From the NCBI RefSeq assembly GCF_042681025.1, contig NZ_JBHUER010000010.1, forward strand, positions 186,001-250,000: 64,000 nucleotides of DNA, in the 5' to 3' direction. The position numbers and the translations under genes are program-made. The notes under the pieces were generated by a model. The model ran no database searches. It was not told where the DNA came from and saw only the letters and a program-made list of their open reading frames with translations. Source of the stretch: Methylopila henanensis. GTDB taxonomy: Bacteria > Pseudomonadota > Alphaproteobacteria > Rhizobiales > Methylopilaceae. Positions 62,001 to 64,000 of this stretch are shown here, one piece after another (the first letter of the stretch is position 1; each line of letters starts with the position of its first letter).

Positions 62001-62517
62001 AGGAGGCCTTCAGCATCACCGGCAGGCCGATCTCCTCGGCCACCTTGCGGATGGCGTCCGGATCGTCCGGCAGCGGCGGGGTGGCCGGCATCACCGGCAC
62101 GCCGACGCTGATCGCGAGGTTGCGCGCCGCGACCTTGTTGCCGAGCTTGCGCATGGTCTCGGGCGACGGCCCGATGAACAGGATGCCGGCCTCGGCGCAG
62201 GCTTCGGCGAATTCGGGGCTTTCCGACAGGAAGCCGTAGCCGGGATGGATGGCGTCGACGCCCGCATCGGTCGCGACCCGGATCACCTCGGGGATGGAGA
62301 GATAGGCCTCCAGCGGCCCCATGCCCCGGCCGACCTGATACGCCTCGTCCGCCTTGAAGCGGTGGAGCGAGAGCTTGTCCTCCTCGGCATAGATTGCGAC
62401 CGTGCGGATGCCGAGCTCCGCCGCGGCCCGGAACACGCGGATCGCGATCTCGGAGCGGTTGGCGACCAGCAGCTTCTCGATCTTGCGGGGCGAAGCGACG
62501 GTCCGGGCGGCGTTCAT
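59053..62517 (-). CDS. pyc: Pyruvate carboxylase
   Basis: The 1154-aa protein has the full single-chain layout: biotin carboxylase (KLLVANRSEIAIRVFRAA, then ATP-grasp GGGGRGMRVI and EVNPRIQVEHTVTEVVTG), the carboxyltransferase barrel (TTMRDAHQSLLATRVRSFDI, LECWGGATFDVAMRF, HTHDTSGI), the PYC_OADA hinge, and the biotinyl domain ending APMPGIISTVSVKVGQ and EAMKMETS with biotinylated Lys. It makes oxaloacetate from pyruvate. ATG 62517 has AAGGAG 9 nt upstream. Confidence 0.97.
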   Translation of the reverse strand: MNAARTVASPRKIEKLLVANRSEIAIRVFRAAAELGIRTVAIYAEEDKLSLHRFKADEAYQVGRGMGPLEAYLSIPEVIRVATDAGVDAIHPGYGFLSESPEFAEACAEAGILFIGPSPETMRKLGNKVAARNLAISVGVPVMPATPPLPDDPDAIRKVAEEIGLPVMLKASWGGGGRGMRVIRDMGKLTSEVTNAKREAKAAFGKDEVYLEKLVERARHVEVQVLGDRHGNTVHLFERDCSVQRRNQKVVERAPAPYLDDEGRAALCESGLKIARATDYLGAGTVEFLMDADSGQFYFIEVNPRIQVEHTVTEVVTGVDIVKAQIRVIEGAAIGTPESGVPAQGDIRLNGNALQCRITTENPEDNFIPDYGRITAYRGAMGFGIRVDGGTAYSGAVITRFYDPMLEKVTAWAPTAEEACLRMQRAISEYRIRGVATNLAFLENVVRHPTFVAGETITRFIDETPELFAFEKRQDRATRLLTYIADVTVNGHPEAKGRAKPKDGIPTPSAPRFGEPADGSRQLLESLGPKAFGDWMRAQSRVLVTDTTMRDAHQSLLATRVRSFDIAASAPSYASGLPQLLSLECWGGATFDVAMRFLTEDPWERLAKIRESAPNLLLQCLVRGSNGVGYANYPDNAVAFFIAQAAKGGVDLFRVFDCLNWIDNMRVSMDAIIDAGKICEAAICYTGDVLDPSRAKYDLKYYVDLAKQLEKAGAHVLCLKDMAGLLKPAAARLLVKTLREETGLPLHLHTHDTSGIAGATVLAAIDAGVDAVDAAMDAFSGMTSQPCLGSIVAALKGSERSTGLDLDAIRAISLYWEQARAQYAAFENDLLAPASEVYLHEMPGGQFTNLKEQARSMGLETRWNDVARTYRDVNDMFGDIVKVTPTSKVVGDMALSMVSAGLTRADVEDPAVDVSFPESVVQLMKGELSQPPGGFPKGIQSKVLKGEQPIEGRAGALMPPVDFDAARAELAKKIEREPSDFDLASYLMYPKVFSDFAQAEKKYGPVSALPTPIYFYGLGAGGEIPVEIERGKTLVIRNLGVGETDEEGQVKVFFELNGQPRIIKVPNRSAAAREARRKADPGDPGHVAAPMPGIISTVSVKVGQKIEAGDVVLSIEAMKMETSIHAERGGVVKEVLVSPGSPVDAKDLLVVVEE

Positions 62518-62622
62518 GCGCGCAGGCTCCTTCTTGCCGTCGGCCGCGCGCTGCGACCGCGAAGGCGGCATTCTCGCAATTGCGGTAAGCCATGCAAGAG
62601 GCGGCGGGAACGCTTCGACCGC

Positions 62623-63198
62623 TCAGCGGGCCGCGACGGCGGCGATGCGTTCGGCGAGGCGTTCCGGCGGATCGGAGAACGGCGCGCGATCAGCCACCAC
62701 GCCGTTCGCGTCGACCAGAAAGAGCGCCGCGGTGTGCTCGATCGTATAGCCGCCGTCCGCGAACGTCCGCCTGCGGGCGACGGCGCCGAAGGCGGCCGCG
62801 GCTTCCGCGAGCTGGCGCGGCGTCCCGGTCAGCCCCACGATGCGCGGATCGAAGCTCGACAGAAAGGCCGCCACCGCCTGCGGCGTGTCCCGCTCGGCGT
62901 CGAGAGCGACGAAGTAGACGCGGAAGCCGGCCGCCTTCTCGCCGAGGCCGCGCAGCGCCAGCGTCACGTCGGCGAGCGTGCTCGGGCAGACATCAGGGCA
63001 GTGGGTGAAACCGAAGAACACACCATAGGCCGCGCCGTCGAGATCGAGCCCGTCGACCGTCCTGCCGTCGACCGCCGTCAGCGTGAACGGCCCCGGCGTC
63101 ATCACCAGAGCCGCGGGCGGCGGGGTTTTCGGAGCGGCCTCGGCGACGGCCGCGAGCGCCGCCATCGCCAACAGGACCAAGGCCGCGCGTCGTCTCAC
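62623..63198 (-). CDS. SCO1/SenC-type copper chaperone
   Basis: The 191-aa protein has a short hydrophobic N-terminal helix (ALVLLAMAALAAVAEA) that can anchor it or act as a signal, then the thioredoxin-like SCO domain with GFTHCPDVCPSTL (Cu-binding C-x3-C), YFVALDAERDTPQAVAAFL and the third ligand His in YTIEHTAALFLVD. It delivers copper in the periplasm, usually to cytochrome oxidase. GTG 63198 overlaps the stop of the galactose-oxidase-like gene (GTGA), so it is co-translated with a copper oxidase, which is probably its client. Confidence 0.88.
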   Translation of the reverse strand: MRRRAALVLLAMAALAAVAEAAPKTPPPAALVMTPGPFTLTAVDGRTVDGLDLDGAAYGVFFGFTHCPDVCPSTLADVTLALRGLGEKAAGFRVYFVALDAERDTPQAVAAFLSSFDPRIVGLTGTPRQLAEAAAAFGAVARRRTFADGGYTIEHTAALFLVDANGVVADRAPFSDPPERLAERIAAVAAR

Positions 63199-64000
63199 TG
63201 GACGCGGACGATCTTGGCGACGCTCGGCACGCCGGCCTTCGTCATCGCAAACAGCATCCAGTCGCCCGGCAGCAGCACCCCGCGGTCGCTCGGCAGCCGG
63301 AGCGTGTAGGTCGTTCCCCGCGTCGCCTCTATGGGCGCCGAGATGCGGCGCTGGTCGTTGTTGACCGAATGCGTCACCGCATTGAGCCGGATCATGGCGA
63401 AGGACGCCACCTCGCGGTCGGTCGCCACTGAAATCCGCTCTCCGTACCCGGCCGTCGCGGGCGCCGTGGTGATCGTAGGCCGGACCGCGGGGGAGCCATT
63501 GGCGTTGAGCAGATAGGGCGGCGTCAGGATCTGGGCGTCGGGATGATTGGTCGGGCAGTCGCCGCACAGGCCGCCGCCTCCGACCCAGACCCGGCCGTCG
63601 AGCATCAGCGTCGCGACGCTGTGGTAGTTGCGCGGGATCGTCATCGGCGCAAGGCGCTCGAAGTTTCCGGTCCGAATCCGCCAGATCTCGGGAATGTAGA
63701 CGCCGCGGTAGTCGCTGAAGAGCTGGGCGTAGTTCTGCCCGCCGATCACGACCACGTCGCCGGTCGGCAGCACTACCGAGTTCACGAAGGCGCGGGCGAA
63801 CGCCATCGGCCGCTGCTTCGCGACCTTCACTCGGGCGAAGGGACCTTCCGCGAAATCGATGCTGTAGACGCCGTCCACGGCGCGGACGAGCTCGTAGGCC
63901 GGCGCGCCGCCGAGCTTCAGCAGCTTGCCGGCGTCGTACATCACCACGTTGCCGTTCATGGAATAGACGTCGTCGCCGCGCGGTCCCGCGGACTTGATCG
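63195..64000 (-). CDS. Galactose oxidase-like radical copper oxidase, C-terminal part (runs off right edge)
   Basis: About 268 residues of the C-terminal part are inside the window and the frame stays open beyond 64000. It matches fungal galactose oxidase strikingly: DVYSMNGNVVMYD, then FARAFVNSVVLPTGDVVVIGGQ, RNYHSVATLMLDGRVWVGGGGLCGDC and NHPDAQILTPPYLL, then THSVNNDQRR and PGDWMLFAMTKAGVPSVAKIVRV. The axial Tyr (codon 63624-63626), the following His (63621-63623) and the C-terminal His (63369-63371) that bind copper are all kept. The cross-linked Cys-Tyr pair would lie upstream and cannot be seen. Oxidises a primary alcohol to the aldehyde with H2O2 formation. Followed by the SCO1 gene. 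Confidence 0.88.
   Translation of the reverse strand, partial: IKSAGPRGDDVYSMNGNVVMYDAGKLLKLGGAPAYELVRAVDGVYSIDFAEGPFARVKVAKQRPMAFARAFVNSVVLPTGDVVVIGGQNYAQLFSDYRGVYIPEIWRIRTGNFERLAPMTIPRNYHSVATLMLDGRVWVGGGGLCGDCPTNHPDAQILTPPYLLNANGSPAVRPTITTAPATAGYGERISVATDREVASFAMIRLNAVTHSVNNDQRRISAPIEATRGTTYTLRLPSDRGVLLPGDWMLFAMTKAGVPSVAKIVRVQ

Overview
This is a GC-rich (roughly two-thirds G+C), gene-dense chromosomal segment from an alphaproteobacterium, most likely of the Hyphomicrobiales (Rhizobiales). Supporting signs are a complete aapJQMP general amino-acid ABC operon in the rhizobial order and sizes, a TPP-riboswitch thiOSGE unit, a DUF1285-Nudix-DUF6111-cca operon, an EcfG-type promoter and a PQQ precursor peptide gene. 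I see no rRNA, tRNA, prophage, transposase or CRISPR array. Genus assignment is not possible from the sequence alone.

Region 1 (1-18.3 kb) is a catabolic island that looks built for nitrogen heterocycles (purine, pyrimidine or cyclic-imide type). It holds two adjacent oxygenase subunits that keep the oxygenase fold but lack the Rieske cluster segment, as in the caffeine enzyme NdmC. It also holds a Tat-exported BMP/PnrA-type binding protein, a RutR-like TetR regulator with a RutR-like operator upstream of a Tsx-like outer-membrane channel, an 8-oxoguanine-deaminase-type amidohydrolase, RidA, a D-threonine-aldolase-like PLP enzyme, an M20 amidase, a CodA-like amidohydrolase and a SnoaL-like protein. 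A GntR regulator follows, with a TGCATGCA motif at two promoters, then a NitT/TauT-type ABC transporter, another ATZ/TRZ-type amidohydrolase, a cyclic-imidase/HpPgdA-type deacetylase, a 97-aa Cys protein and a CobW-family metallochaperone GTPase. Palindromic repeats occupy the three convergent gene junctions here. The picture is uptake, oxidation, deamination and ring opening, but the substrate is inferred.

Region 2 (18.3-27.4 kb) carries the thiamine thiazole/TMP genes behind a TPP riboswitch, a small disordered protein, aapJQMP on the minus strand, metC and an orphan pqqA lying against a strong hairpin.

Region 3 (27.6-46.6 kb) is mostly housekeeping and envelope functions: a phospholipase-D protein, a DUF2339 membrane protein, a LysR gene with a hydratase-like gene, a DUF900 lipoprotein hydrolase, a highly charged repeat protein with an OmpA domain behind an EcfG-like promoter, an APC permease, a lipid-kinase/phosphoesterase pair, a TetR gene with two matching operators, prfC, and the four-gene overlapping operon ending in cca.

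Region 4 (46.8-64 kb) holds a MoxR-DUF58-BatA/DUF4159-membrane-protein operon, MarC, GNAT, a glutathionyl-hydroquinone-reductase-like GST, Nudix, a second metallophosphoesterase, pyruvate carboxylase, and a SCO1-like copper chaperone overlapping the 3' end of a galactose-oxidase homologue that runs off the right edge.
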